6,387 nt of DNA from Methylovulum sp. (GCA_004299465.1 SCST01000019.1:1-6387); one strand, 5' to 3'; counted from the stretch's first letter, positions 1 through 6,345 are shown. The notes: generated by a model from the sequence alone, not told the origin. Program-made: numbers and translations.

Positions 1-1068
1 CAGGCTATTGTTAGCCAGCATATCGGCGATTTGGAAAATGCCACCGTACAACACGATTACCGCAACGCGATTGATTTGTACAAGAGGCTTTATGATTTCC
101 GGCCCGAGTATATCGCCGTCGACAGCCATCCCGGTTATTTAGCGACGCAATACGGCCAAACGCTGGCGGAAACCGATGCGGTACTGCGGGTGCCGGTACT
201 TCACCATCATGCTCATCTTGCGGCCTGTCTGGCCGAACACGGTGTCGCGTTAAACGCGCCGCCGGTATTGGCAGCGATCTTCGACGGGCTGGGCATGGGC
301 GGCGACGGCGCATTATGGGGCGGAGAATTCCTGCTGGGCGATTACAAAATCTGCACCCGGCTCGGCCATTTCCAGGCTATCGCCTTGCCCGGCGGCACAC
401 AGGCGATGCGCGAACCCTGGCGCAATGCTTATGCGCAATTGCTGCATTATTTCGATTGGCCGACGCTGGAACGGGATTATGCCGGCCTGGACATCATGGT
501 CTTGTTATCCGGCAAGCCGCTCGCTACGTTGGCAACGATGGTCGCGAAGAATCTCAATTCGCCGCCCAGCACCTCGTGCGGACGTTGGTTCGATGCTTTT
601 GCCGCCGTGCTTGGCCTGCATAGCGAGCAGGTTTGTTTCGAAGGCCAGGCCGCGATTGCGCTGGAAATCCTGGCAACGCCGCAGTTTGCAGGTGAACAGC
701 CCTATCCGCAAGCCTGGACTATAGTCAGTCACGGGGAGCTGTCGGTATTAAATTGGCAAGGCTTATGGCAAGCTGTGCTGGCTGATCTTAATCAAGGCAC
801 GGATAAAGCCCGCATCGCCGCCCGCATCCACCATAGCCTAATCGCCGCGACAGTTGATGTGTTGAATCAGCTCAGCCGCCAAACCGGCGTCGACCCTATC
901 GTGCTCAGCGGCGGCGTCTTTCAAAACCGCTTGTTGTTGGAAGCAGTGACGCAGCAATTACAAGGCTTAGGTAAAGTTGTCTTGTCGCCGCAACGCTATC
1001 CGGTAAACGACGGCGGCTTAGCGTTAGGGCAGGCGGTGATTGCCGCCGCGCGGCGCTCATGCGGGTAA
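1..1068 (+). CDS. hypF: Carbamoyltransferase HypF, C-terminal part (5' end outside window)
   Basis: HypF makes carbamoyl-adenylate from carbamoyl phosphate and ATP and passes the carbamoyl group to the C-terminal cysteine of HypE, the source of the CN ligands of the [NiFe]-hydrogenase iron; it acts in the cytoplasm. The frame is open from base 1 (QAIVSQHIGDLENATV...), so 355 codons are present of a protein usually about 750-770 residues long. The missing part would hold the acylphosphatase, zinc-finger and YrdC-like domains. What remains is the Kae1-like domain. Visible family motifs are VDSHPGY, the metal-site HHHAH (bases 202-216), DGLGMGGDGALWGGE (about 283-327), SCGRWFDA, FEGQAA, SGGVFQNR (about 907-930) and NDGGLALGQ near the end; the stop is TAA. 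An internal TTG at 31 could be taken as a start, but homology clearly runs upstream of it. No other hyp or hydrogenase gene is in the window. It converges on the RRM-like gene with 42 bp between the stops and no clear terminator. Confidence 0.96.
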   Translation, partial: QAIVSQHIGDLENATVQHDYRNAIDLYKRLYDFRPEYIAVDSHPGYLATQYGQTLAETDAVLRVPVLHHHAHLAACLAEHGVALNAPPVLAAIFDGLGMGGDGALWGGEFLLGDYKICTRLGHFQAIALPGGTQAMREPWRNAYAQLLHYFDWPTLERDYAGLDIMVLLSGKPLATLATMVAKNLNSPPSTSCGRWFDAFAAVLGLHSEQVCFEGQAAIALEILATPQFAGEQPYPQAWTIVSHGELSVLNWQGLWQAVLADLNQGTDKARIAARIHHSLIAATVDVLNQLSRQTGVDPIVLSGGVFQNRLLLEAVTQQLQGLGKVVLSPQRYPVNDGGLALGQAVIAAARRSCG

Positions 1069-1110
1069 TAGATTGAATGCGGTATCGGGATTTTAGCGCA
1101 ATGGGCCATG

Positions 1111-1542
1111 TTAAAGCGTTCGGTGAAAACTCCTGTCGCCTATGAAGAAGGCTTGGTCGCTTTGTACGGCTAATTCGGTAAGCTCATTTTGTCTGCGTTC
1201 GCTAACCCGTCTATCTTGAAAATGAATGGATGCGGCTTTATTTTTATTGCGGGGGTCCCTGCGCCAGTCGCGGGTTTTGAATTCCCTTACGTTGACACGC
1301 TTGCCATTGACAATCTTCCTGTTGAGTTTGCCGATGACTCTTTGGGCTACGGTATCGGGCTCGATGCGCACTAAGCAGTGACGGGGGGAGATGGCTGCAT
1401 CGAGGTCCCGGTAACGCATTATTTTTAATGACTTGATAATTCCTGATTTAAAAAACAAGCCGCCTTTGAGGGCAGGGTTCAGGAAATTAATGATGTTTGA
1501 TTTGTTCGTGTTTTGCGGGATTCTAGCTAGAAAGATAAGCAT
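1111..1542 (-). CDS. Small RRM-like RNA-binding protein (degenerate RNP motifs)
   Basis: A 143-residue protein. Residues 1-90 fit the beta-alpha-beta-beta-alpha-beta order of an RNA recognition motif: an RNP2-like strand IFLARI (3-8), a helix around NKSNIINFLNPAL, a strand IIKSLKIMRY (35-44), an RNP1-like strand RHCLVRIE (54-61), a helix TVAQRVIGKLN and a last strand IVNGKRVNVREF (77-88). The usual RNP1 aromatics are absent, so RNA contacts may differ from textbook RRMs. The tail is basic (RDWRRDPRNKNK, then DRRVSERR), which suits nucleic-acid binding. The ATG at 1542 is chosen because it has a Shine-Dalgarno (TAGGAA) 7 bases upstream and gives the whole fold; the internal ATG at 1419 would drop the first strand and helix. 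It lies downstream of tex on the same strand, 168 bp from the tex stop with a repeat in between, so it probably has its own promoter. Target RNA and function are unknown. Confidence 0.72.
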   Translation of the reverse strand: MLIFLARIPQNTNKSNIINFLNPALKGGLFFKSGIIKSLKIMRYRDLDAAISPRHCLVRIEPDTVAQRVIGKLNRKIVNGKRVNVREFKTRDWRRDPRNKNKAASIHFQDRRVSERRQNELTELAVQSDQAFFIGDRSFHRTL

Positions 1543-1548
1543 TATATG

Positions 1549-1554
1549 TTCCTA
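1549..1554 (-). promoter_or_regulatory. Ribosome binding site of the RRM-like gene
   Basis: On the minus strand TAGGAA is followed by CATATA and then ATG at 1542. The AGGA core ends 7 bases before the start. This decides the 1542 start over the internal ATG at 1419, which has no purine-rich sequence in front of it. A TATGCT hexamer further upstream (1574-1579, minus strand) could be a -10 box, but no convincing -35 goes with it. Confidence 0.6.
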
Positions 1555-1620
1555 GAAAAGTTAATAATTGATTAGCATACTTGTTTTTGTTGGCTTTTAA
1601 AAGAGTGCCGCAGAGTTATC

Positions 1621-1680
1621 GTAACGACTCAGCTATCAAAGACAATGGAACGCAGATGACGCTGATAGTTGAGTAGTTAC
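1621..1680. repeat. 60-bp palindromic repeat, copy A (GTAAC...GTTAC)
   Basis: Arms of 18 bp (1621-1638 and 1663-1680) are inverted copies of each other at 16 of 18 positions; one of the two differences is a G.T pair in a folded strand. A 24-base loop (1639-1662) carries ACAATGGAACGCAGATGACG. The left arm and loop recur at 4262-4309 in the opposite orientation. The outer ends, GTAAC and GTTAC, match those of the 118-bp element at 5649-5766, so this looks like a minimal member of the same family. The 8 bases on either side (1613-1620 and 1681-1688) show no duplication. It lies 30 bp downstream of the tex stop. A T-run is lacking, so it is not a standard terminator, although the hairpin could protect the tex mRNA 3' end. 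Confidence 0.8.
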
Positions 1681-1710
1681 AAAACTTCCCTGAATGAGCC
1701 TTGGCCGGAA

Positions 1711-4002
1711 TTATTTTTTCAAGGCCTTCGCAAAGGCGTTAGCGAAAGCCCCCGATACCGGTTTTTCCGCCTGTTTGGCTTTATGCGCCGGCCTGGCTTC
1801 CCGCTTGTCCGGAGACTTTGCCGTTCCGAAATCGGCTTTATCGACCGAGGTTTTCATCGACAGCGATATGCGTTTGCGGGCAACATCGACTTCCAGCACT
1901 TTAACATTGACCATATCGCCGGTTTTGACGGCTTCCCTGGGATCTTTGATAAACGTATCGGATAAATGCGAGATGTGTACCAGCCCATCCTGATGCACGC
2001 CGATATCGACAAATGCACCGAAATTGGCGACGTTGGTGACGACGCCGGCAAGCGTCATGCCGGGTTCGAGATCGGTGATTTTTTCAATGCCTGCTTTAAA
2101 TTCGACGCTTTTAAATTCCGGTCGCGGGTCGCGTCCGGGTTTTTCTAGCTCTTGCAGGATGTCGGTGACGGTAGGCAGGCCAAAATGCTCGTTGGTGTAT
2201 TTTGACGGTTCCAGCCTGCGCAGGAACTGGCTCTGGCCGATAATATCGCGTATCGATTTGCCGGTGTCGACGATGATCGCCTCGACGACAGGATAGGCTT
2301 CAGGATGCACGGCGGAGGCATCCAGCGGGTTATCACCGTTCATGATGCGCAAAAAGCCGGCCGCCTGCTCATAGGCCTTGTCGCCGAGGCGCGGCACTTT
2401 TTTCAATTGCTTGCGGTTGGCGAATGAGCCGTGTTCATTGCGGTAGGCGACAATATTTTCGCTGACGCCGGACGATAAACCCGACACGCGTTTGAGCAAC
2501 GAGACCGACGCGGTATTCACATCGACGCCGACCGCGTTTACGCAATCCTCGACCACGGTATCCAGTCCGCGCGCCAGTTGAACCTGGTTGACATCATGCT
2601 GGTACTGGCCGACGCCTATCGCCTTCGGATCAATTTTGACCAGTTCCGCGAGCGGGTCCTGCAGGCGTCTCGCGATAGAGACCGCTCCGCGCAACGAGAC
2701 ATCCAGCTCGGGGAATTCTTTCGCGGCAAGTTCCGACGCCGAATAGACCGAGGCCCCGGCTTCCGAGACAATGACTTTGCTGAAGCGCAATTCGCTATGC
2801 CGCTTCATGACATCGGCAACCAGTTGGTCCGTTTCCCTGGAACCCGTGCCGTTGCCTATGCTGACCAAGTTGACCTGATAGCGTTGTATCAGCGCCGCCA
2901 AGGTCGCAATCGATTCATCCCATTGCTTGCGCGGCGGGTGCGGATAAATGGTGTCAGTCGCCAGCACCTTGCCGGTGGTATCGACAATCGCGACTTTGAC
3001 GCCGGTGCGTATGCCGGGGTCCAGCCCCATCGTGGCTTTAGCCCCTGCCGGTGCGGCCAGCAGCAAGTCGCGTAAATTACTGGAAAACACCCGGATGGCT
3101 TCCTGTTCCGCAGCTTCCCGCAGGCGCTGTTTCAAGTCCAGGTCTATGCGCGTATAGAGCTTGATTTTCCATGCAAAACGCGCCGTTTCCGCGAGCCACG
3201 CATCGGCGGGCCTGGACAGGTCGCTGACGTTAAGATGTTGCGCGACAAACTGCGCGAGGCGGTCATGCTCGTCTTTATCGTCGGCAGCAGGCTTCAGGTC
3301 CAGCGCCAGTAAATTCTCGTTGCGCCCGCGGAACAGCGCTAAGGCGCGGTGTGAAGGGATTTTATTGATCGCCTCGCTGTAATCAAAATAATCCTTGAAT
3401 TTTTCGGCCTGCTGTTCCTTGCCGGATACCAGCGTCGCATGGATCACGCCTTTTTGCCAGACACGCTCACGCAGTTCAGCGAGCAACTCCGCCTGCTCGG
3501 AAAGCCGTTCCATGATGATTTGCCGTGCGCCGTCCAGTGCGGCTGCGCTGTCGGCTACGCCTTTGTCGCTGTCGATATAGTGTGCGGCGATGTGCTCGGG
3601 GATCAGGCTGCGGTCTTCCAGCAGCGCATCGGCAAGCGGTTCCAGGCCTGCTTCGCGGGCAATCTGCGCTTTGGTGCGGCGTTTGGGTTTATACGGCAGG
3701 TACAAGTCTTCCAACAGTGTTTTGGTCTCCGCCGCATTAATCGCGAGCTCCAGTTCCGGCGTCAGTTTATCTTGCGCCTGGATGCTGTCCAGGATGCTTT
3801 TACGGCGCTCGTTAAGTTCGCGCAGGTAAGCCAAGCGCTCTTCCAGCATCCGCAATTGGGTGTCATCGAGGCCCCCGGTTATTTCCTTGCGGTAACGGGC
3901 GATAAACGGGACTGTCGCCCCTTCGTCCAAGAGCAGGACAGCCGCGCTGACTTGCTTGTGATGTACAGATAATTCTTTGGCGATGCGGTCAATAACGTCC
4001 AT
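1711..4002 (-). CDS. tex: Tex, S1-domain RNA-binding transcription/stress factor
   Basis: Tex is a cytoplasmic nucleic-acid-binding protein related to eukaryotic Spt6, linked to transcription, toxin expression and stress survival. From the ATG at 4002 it has 763 residues, normal for the family (about 770-785). Domains in order: an N-terminal helical region with [20 protein letters not shown] (about 29-48) and [17 protein letters not shown] (about 100-116); a YqgF/RNase H-like domain opening with [16 protein letters not shown] (326-341); the highly conserved [14 protein letters not shown] and [19 protein letters not shown] block (about 407-445); helix-hairpin-helix repeats (about 485-555, [10 protein letters not shown] to [16 protein letters not shown]); and an S1 domain (about 645-715, [20 protein letters not shown]). 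A basic, low-complexity tail follows. The frame stays open upstream to an ATG at 4101, but those 33 residues ([16 protein letters not shown]...) do not resemble Tex N-termini, whereas [11 protein letters not shown] does. The ribosome site before 4002 is weak (TTTTAGAA). It is transcribed alone. Confidence 0.96.
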   Translation of the reverse strand: MDVIDRIAKELSVHHKQVSAAVLLLDEGATVPFIARYRKEITGGLDDTQLRMLEERLAYLRELNERRKSILDSIQAQDKLTPELELAINAAETKTLLEDLYLPYKPKRRTKAQIAREAGLEPLADALLEDRSLIPEHIAAHYIDSDKGVADSAAALDGARQIIMERLSEQAELLAELRERVWQKGVIHATLVSGKEQQAEKFKDYFDYSEAINKIPSHRALALFRGRNENLLALDLKPAADDKDEHDRLAQFVAQHLNVSDLSRPADAWLAETARFAWKIKLYTRIDLDLKQRLREAAEQEAIRVFSSNLRDLLLAAPAGAKATMGLDPGIRTGVKVAIVDTTGKVLATDTIYPHPPRKQWDESIATLAALIQRYQVNLVSIGNGTGSRETDQLVADVMKRHSELRFSKVIVSEAGASVYSASELAAKEFPELDVSLRGAVSIARRLQDPLAELVKIDPKAIGVGQYQHDVNQVQLARGLDTVVEDCVNAVGVDVNTASVSLLKRVSGLSSGVSENIVAYRNEHGSFANRKQLKKVPRLGDKAYEQAAGFLRIMNGDNPLDASAVHPEAYPVVEAIIVDTGKSIRDIIGQSQFLRRLEPSKYTNEHFGLPTVTDILQELEKPGRDPRPEFKSVEFKAGIEKITDLEPGMTLAGVVTNVANFGAFVDIGVHQDGLVHISHLSDTFIKDPREAVKTGDMVNVKVLEVDVARKRISLSMKTSVDKADFGTAKSPDKREARPAHKAKQAEKPVSGAFANAFAKALKK

Positions 4003-4037
4003 TTCTAAAATTTTTGTGCGGGTTTGAAAGAGGGCGC

Positions 4038-4067
4038 ATTGTAGCAGCAGGATAATGGTTTTTTCAT
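4038..4067 (-). promoter_or_regulatory. Possible tex promoter
   Basis: On the minus strand ATGAAA (4067-4062, 4 of 6 to the TTGACA consensus) and TACAAT (4043-4038, 5 of 6 to TATAAT) are separated by 18 bases. Transcription would start near 4031, leaving a leader of about 30 bases before the ATG at 4002. That would exclude the upstream ATG at 4101 as a start. The imperfect dyad 4050-4073 spans the spacer and part of the -35 box, so it could be an operator. This rests on sequence match only. Confidence 0.3.
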
Positions 4068-4113
4068 TATTCCTTAATGAATGGGAATAATCCGTTTGCA
4101 TTGCTTTGGCTCG

Positions 4114-4140
4114 GCGTTATGTCCGGTGATGCTATAACGC
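4114..4140. repeat. 7-bp inverted repeat upstream of tex
   Basis: GCGTTAT (4114-4120) and ATAACGC (4134-4140) are perfect inverted copies with a 13-base spacer. It sits about 50 bp upstream of the putative tex -35 box. It may be an operator-type site, a relic of a GTAAC-ended element, or chance. Confidence 0.3.
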
Positions 4141-4174
4141 GCCGATGCACGGTATGGGATTGTGTTGGCTCCAT

Positions 4175-4230
4175 GATGGCGCGCGCGGCGCGCCCTGCAG
4201 CCGTGGCTTTAGCGAGAAGCAAATAGTTAC
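4175..4230 (+). repeat. Right half of a second GTAAC/GTTAC element (relic)
   Basis: Bases 4175-4200 match 5722-5747, inside the 118-bp element, at 23 of 26 positions in the same orientation. All three differences are G here against A there. As in that element, this GC-rich block is followed after a short stretch by an AGTTAC end (4225-4230). No matching GTAAC left end or left GC-rich arm is visible upstream, so this looks like a truncated or decayed copy. The block is itself palindromic (GGCGCGC gcg GCGCGCC, 4178-4194). Confidence 0.55.
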
Positions 4231-4261
4231 GATTTCTCTTGTTTATCTGTGCTTATCATAT

Positions 4262-4310
4262 CTATCTGCGTCATCTGCGTTCCATTGTATTTGATGGCTG
4301 AGCAGTTACG
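4262..4310 (-). repeat. Repeat copy B, inverted relative to copy A
   Basis: Read on the minus strand, 4310-4262 matches plus-strand 1620-1668 at 44 of 49 positions without gaps, including the whole ACAATGGAACGCAGATGACG core. It keeps the GTAAC left arm and the loop. The second arm of copy A is replaced here by unrelated sequence with degenerate ATCTGTG/ATCTGCG units (4245-4251, 4264-4270, 4273-4279). It ends 49 bp from the stop of the REC-EAL gene. With copy A it encloses tex between inverted repeats about 2.6 kb apart. Confidence 0.8.
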
Positions 4311-4359
4311 AGCGATCAGCATGTGTGTCAGTTTTTCATTATGCGTCGGAAGCGCTGAT

Positions 4360-5598
4360 TCACATTTCGAGAGAGTGGACAAAAACATTTTCTATGAGAT
4401 TTTCAATATGAGCTTCCCATGCGGCGATCCAGCCGGGAATTTCATGCGCAGGCATGGGTTTTGCGATGAAATAGCCTTGGGCCAGATCGCAGCCTGTGCT
4501 GCGGAGGAAATCCCAATCCGCTCGGTCTTCCACGCCTTCCGCTACCGTTTTCATACCCAGTTGCTTCGCGAGGCTCAGGCTGGCGCTATAAATGGCGCGT
4601 AATGTACTGTCTTCGACGGCGCCGTGGACAAATCCACGATCTACCTTGAGTTCGTCAAAAGGAAGGTCGCGCAATTGGGAGAGGGAAGAATGGCCGGTGC
4701 CAAAGTCGTCAATCGACAGGCTGAAGCGCTTCAGGCGCAAACGGGTAAGCACGTCCAGGGGCGTCGACAGGTTCTTCATCAGCAGGCTTTCAGTCACTTC
4801 CAGCACAATGCCTTCCGGCTTGATGTCTGCGGCGGCAGCGGCAGCCACGATATAATCCGCAAACTCCAGCGAAGCAAGGTTATCCATCGAGATATTAATC
4901 GCCACATGCAGGTTAAGGCCGCTATCCTGCCACGCCTTGGCCTGGGCAAAGGCTTCGTGAATGACAACCCGTGTCAGGTCGTCGATTAGTCCATATTGTT
5001 CCGCGATACCGATGAACTGGTCGGGATAGACCATTCCGTCGCGGGGATGGCGCCAGCGCACCAAGGATTCAACGCCAACCACTTTGCCGCTGGCGATATT
5101 CACTTTGGGTTGGTAGAAATTGACGAGTTCGCCGTTAGCAATGGCTGCGTGCACTTCCATTGCACCGTAAGCCGTTTTTGACATTTGGGGCACGCTCAGT
5201 GAAGATGGCGTCCACTTCTCCAGCAGCAGGGACAGGTCTTCCGGGTTGACGGGTTTGCTGAGATGGCCGAGCGCCGGTATGCCATACGTCCGCACCAGCT
5301 TTTCGGTACTCTGCAGCGTACGTTCATCTTCGCCGCTGATCAGGATAAGGCTGCCGGAATACTGCCGTTCGACCAGGTGGCGCACGAATTCAATCCCGTC
5401 CATTTCCGGCATGTTGAGATCCAGCAGGATCAAGTCCGGTGCTTGGTTTGGGCTGGCGAACGACTCAATAGCGGCTTTCCCATTGTCACTGGTGCTGACC
5501 GAAGCGTAGCCTTGCTGGGCCAGCATGCACTCAAGCAGCTTGAGCATGAAGGGGTCGTCGTCTATCGCTAAAATGCGGATTGCTGATTTTTCAAACAT
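4360..5598 (-). CDS. RocR-like response regulator, receiver plus EAL c-di-GMP phosphodiesterase
   Basis: A 412-residue cytoplasmic protein expected to hydrolyse cyclic di-GMP to pGpG under control of phosphorylation. The receiver domain (about 7-128) has the acidic pocket D13-D15, phosphoacceptor D60 (LILLDLNMPEMDG), S88 and K115 (LSKPV). The EAL domain (about 145-395) keeps all expected metal and catalytic residues: E177 in ESLVR (the signature EAL reads ESL), N235 (NIS), E267 and E270 (EVTE), D297 and D298 (SIDDFGTG), K318 (ELKVD), E354 (VAEGVE) and Q374 (AQGY). As I recall the Pseudomonas RocR numbering (E175, N233, E265, D295, D296, K316, E352, Q372), every one is shifted by exactly +2, which points to a gapless match over the whole EAL domain. 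An active enzyme is therefore likely. The ATG at 5598 has only a weak ribosome site (AAGAGA). Just upstream on the same strand is a hybrid kinase with an Hpt domain, the likely phosphodonor; a MITE-like element lies between the two genes. Confidence 0.93.
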   Translation of the reverse strand: MFEKSAIRILAIDDDPFMLKLLECMLAQQGYASVSTSDNGKAAIESFASPNQAPDLILLDLNMPEMDGIEFVRHLVERQYSGSLILISGEDERTLQSTEKLVRTYGIPALGHLSKPVNPEDLSLLLEKWTPSSLSVPQMSKTAYGAMEVHAAIANGELVNFYQPKVNIASGKVVGVESLVRWRHPRDGMVYPDQFIGIAEQYGLIDDLTRVVIHEAFAQAKAWQDSGLNLHVAINISMDNLASLEFADYIVAAAAAADIKPEGIVLEVTESLLMKNLSTPLDVLTRLRLKRFSLSIDDFGTGHSSLSQLRDLPFDELKVDRGFVHGAVEDSTLRAIYSASLSLAKQLGMKTVAEGVEDRADWDFLRSTGCDLAQGYFIAKPMPAHEIPGWIAAWEAHIENLIENVFVHSLEM

Positions 5599-5640
5599 AG
5601 TGGGTCTCTTGTTGTTATCAAGTTCCTGATATTACGGGAT

Positions 5641-5648
5641 CTGCAATG
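5641..5648 (+). repeat. Left copy of the 8-bp direct repeat flanking the MITE
   Basis: CTGCAATG directly precedes the element's first base (5649). CTACAATG (5767-5774) directly follows its last base (5766). Seven of eight bases agree, the single difference being a G/A transition. This is what an old target-site duplication looks like. The right copy includes the kinase stop codon. Confidence 0.6.
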
Positions 5649-5766
5649 GTAACTATTCAGATCCTTGCCGGCGTGCCGCGCGCGCCTTCTCCGGCGCGTG
5701 GGTAAAACGCGCCGGTTTGTCGATGGCGCGCGCAGCACGCCCTACAGCAAGGGACTGAAAAGTTAC
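5649..5766. mobile_element. 118-bp MITE-like element with 20-bp terminal inverted repeats
   Basis: The left end GTAACTATTCAGATCCTTGC (5649-5668) and the reverse complement of the right end, GTAACTTTTCAGTCCCTTGC (5747-5766), agree at 17 of 20 positions. Inside lies a second pair of 17-bp GC-rich arms (5670-5686 and 5725-5741, 16 of 17 complementary) and an innermost perfect 9-bp hairpin (5691-5715). The element has no coding capacity. Its edges carry an 8-bp direct repeat (5641-5648 / 5767-5774, 7 of 8). GTAA ends with 8-bp duplications are, from what I know of insertion sequences, typical of the IS66 family, so a transposase of that type may have moved it; this is inference. It lies between the hybrid kinase and the REC-EAL gene and makes up 118 of the 168 intergenic bases. 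Removing it and one repeat copy would leave about 42 bp, an ordinary operon spacing. Confidence 0.78.
5691..5715. repeat. Innermost GC-rich hairpin of the MITE
   Basis: CCGGCGCGT (5691-5699) and ACGCGCCGG (5707-5715) are perfect inverted copies around a 7-base loop. Transcripts crossing from the kinase gene to the REC-EAL gene would fold strongly here. On the minus strand no T-run follows (AGAAGG instead), so it does not look like an intrinsic terminator. It could attenuate or process the message between the two genes. Confidence 0.75.
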
Positions 5767-5774
5767 CTACAATG
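5767..5774 (+). repeat. Right copy of the 8-bp direct repeat flanking the MITE
   Basis: CTACAATG follows the element's last base and differs in one position from CTGCAATG at 5641-5648. On the minus strand it reads CATTGTAG, the last codon and stop of the kinase gene, so the insertion left the protein end intact. Confidence 0.6.
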
Positions 5775-6345
5775 TATCCAGGTATTCGCATACCGTCGCA
5801 ACTTCCGCTGCAAAGCGCGGCAGCAGCGTGGCCAGTGCCTCGATTTGGCCGGCTTTGCCGGCCTGTTCGAGCTCGGCGCATAGCTCGCCCAGCGCCGACG
5901 CGCCCACCGAACGAGCCGAAGACTTGAGCTTATGAGCCAATGCGCCCACTTGTGCAGGTTGCCCATTTTCATGGGCGATTTTCAATTCCGTTCCGGTTTT
6001 TATCGCGTTGATGCGAAAGTCGTCCAAAAGCTCGCGAACCACCGCCGGGTCGTTGCCTACCAGTGCCTTAAGCACACTTACGTCCACAGGTTTTGATACC
6101 GCGGGCTGTGGAGGTGGTGAATCGGGACGGGGTTCGGTTACGGCCGGCAGCCATTTTTCCAGCATGGCTTTCAGTTGCGTCAGCTGTACCGGTTTGCTCA
6201 GGTAATCGTCCATACCGACGGCGCGGCAATGTTCGGCCTCGCCTTTGAGGGCATTGGCGGTCAATGCCACGATAGGAATGTGGCGGGAACCGTTTTCTTC
6301 GGCGCGGATAGTTGCAGTCAGCGCATAACCGTCCATCTTGGGCAT
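5767..6345 (-). CDS. Hybrid sensor histidine kinase, C-terminal receiver and Hpt part; 5' side broken by an inversion
   Basis: A 192-residue reading frame from ATG 6345 with the C-terminal end of a BvgS/EvgS-type unorthodox kinase, which is normally a membrane protein relaying phosphate His-Asp-His to a partner regulator. It opens inside a receiver domain at MPKMDGY, continues through PIVALTANALKGEAEHC (T29) and DDYLSKPVQL (K51), then has a Pro-rich linker (about 70-86) and an Hpt domain (about 88-190) with the phosphotransfer histidine H138 in AHKLKSSARSVGA. The phosphoacceptor Asp, the earlier strands and the whole kinase core are absent. Upstream the frame meets an in-frame TAG (6370-6372) because bases 6352-6381 are inverted; flipping them restores VQTGDYALLLTDLH in frame. 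So this is not a natural start but the stump of a longer gene. The stop is TAG, directly followed by the MITE. The REC-EAL gene next in line is the probable phosphate acceptor. Confidence 0.85.
   Translation of the reverse strand: MPKMDGYALTATIRAEENGSRHIPIVALTANALKGEAEHCRAVGMDDYLSKPVQLTQLKAMLEKWLPAVTEPRPDSPPPQPAVSKPVDVSVLKALVGNDPAVVRELLDDFRINAIKTGTELKIAHENGQPAQVGALAHKLKSSARSVGASALGELCAELEQAGKAGQIEALATLLPRFAAEVATVCEYLDTL

Larger units (their letters stand above)
4003..4359. other. Gene-free stretch: tex leader plus repeats
   Basis: No credible gene is seen between the tex start and the 3' end of the REC-EAL gene. Translated frames here are short and resemble nothing. From left to right on the plus strand it holds the probable tex promoter (about 4038-4067), an imperfect dyad 4050-4073 (GGATAATG / CATTATTCC around a T-rich loop), a 7-bp inverted repeat 4114-4120 / 4134-4140 (GCGTTAT / ATAACGC), a GC-rich repeat at 4175-4200, a GTTAC end at 4226-4230, and repeat copy B ending at 4310. 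More than half the stretch is therefore repeat-derived. Confidence 0.7.

Noticed and set aside
1189..1374. Plus-strand frame of 61 codons opposite the RRM-like gene
   Set aside because: It is an antisense shadow without a ribosome site or recognisable domain, whereas the minus-strand frame shows a coherent RRM-like fold and a good ribosome site.
1613..1688. Target-site duplication around copy A
   Set aside because: The 8 bases on each side (GAGTTATC and AAAACTTC) do not match.
4003..4101. Extension of tex to the upstream ATG at 4101 (33 extra residues)
   Set aside because: The extra residues do not look like a Tex N-terminus, the stretch overlaps the best promoter candidate, and [11 protein letters not shown] at 4002 matches where the family begins.
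4245..4280. Possible CRISPR-like array from the ATCTGYG units
   Set aside because: Units are only 7 bases long, with unequal short spacing and no spacer-sized intervals.
4360..5598. Degenerate, inactive EAL domain because the signature reads ESL
   Set aside because: Only the non-catalytic alanine is changed; the glutamate and every other metal or catalytic position are in place.
5691..5720. Intrinsic terminator at the innermost hairpin
   Set aside because: On the minus strand, the direction of both genes, the stem is followed by AGAAGG and not a T-run. On the plus strand only TTTG follows, and no plus-strand gene ends there.
5657..5883. Open frames of about 70 codons on both strands across the intergenic element
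   Set aside because: They are produced by the GC-rich palindromes, overlap the kinase 3' end, and have Arg/Ala-rich translations without a start context.
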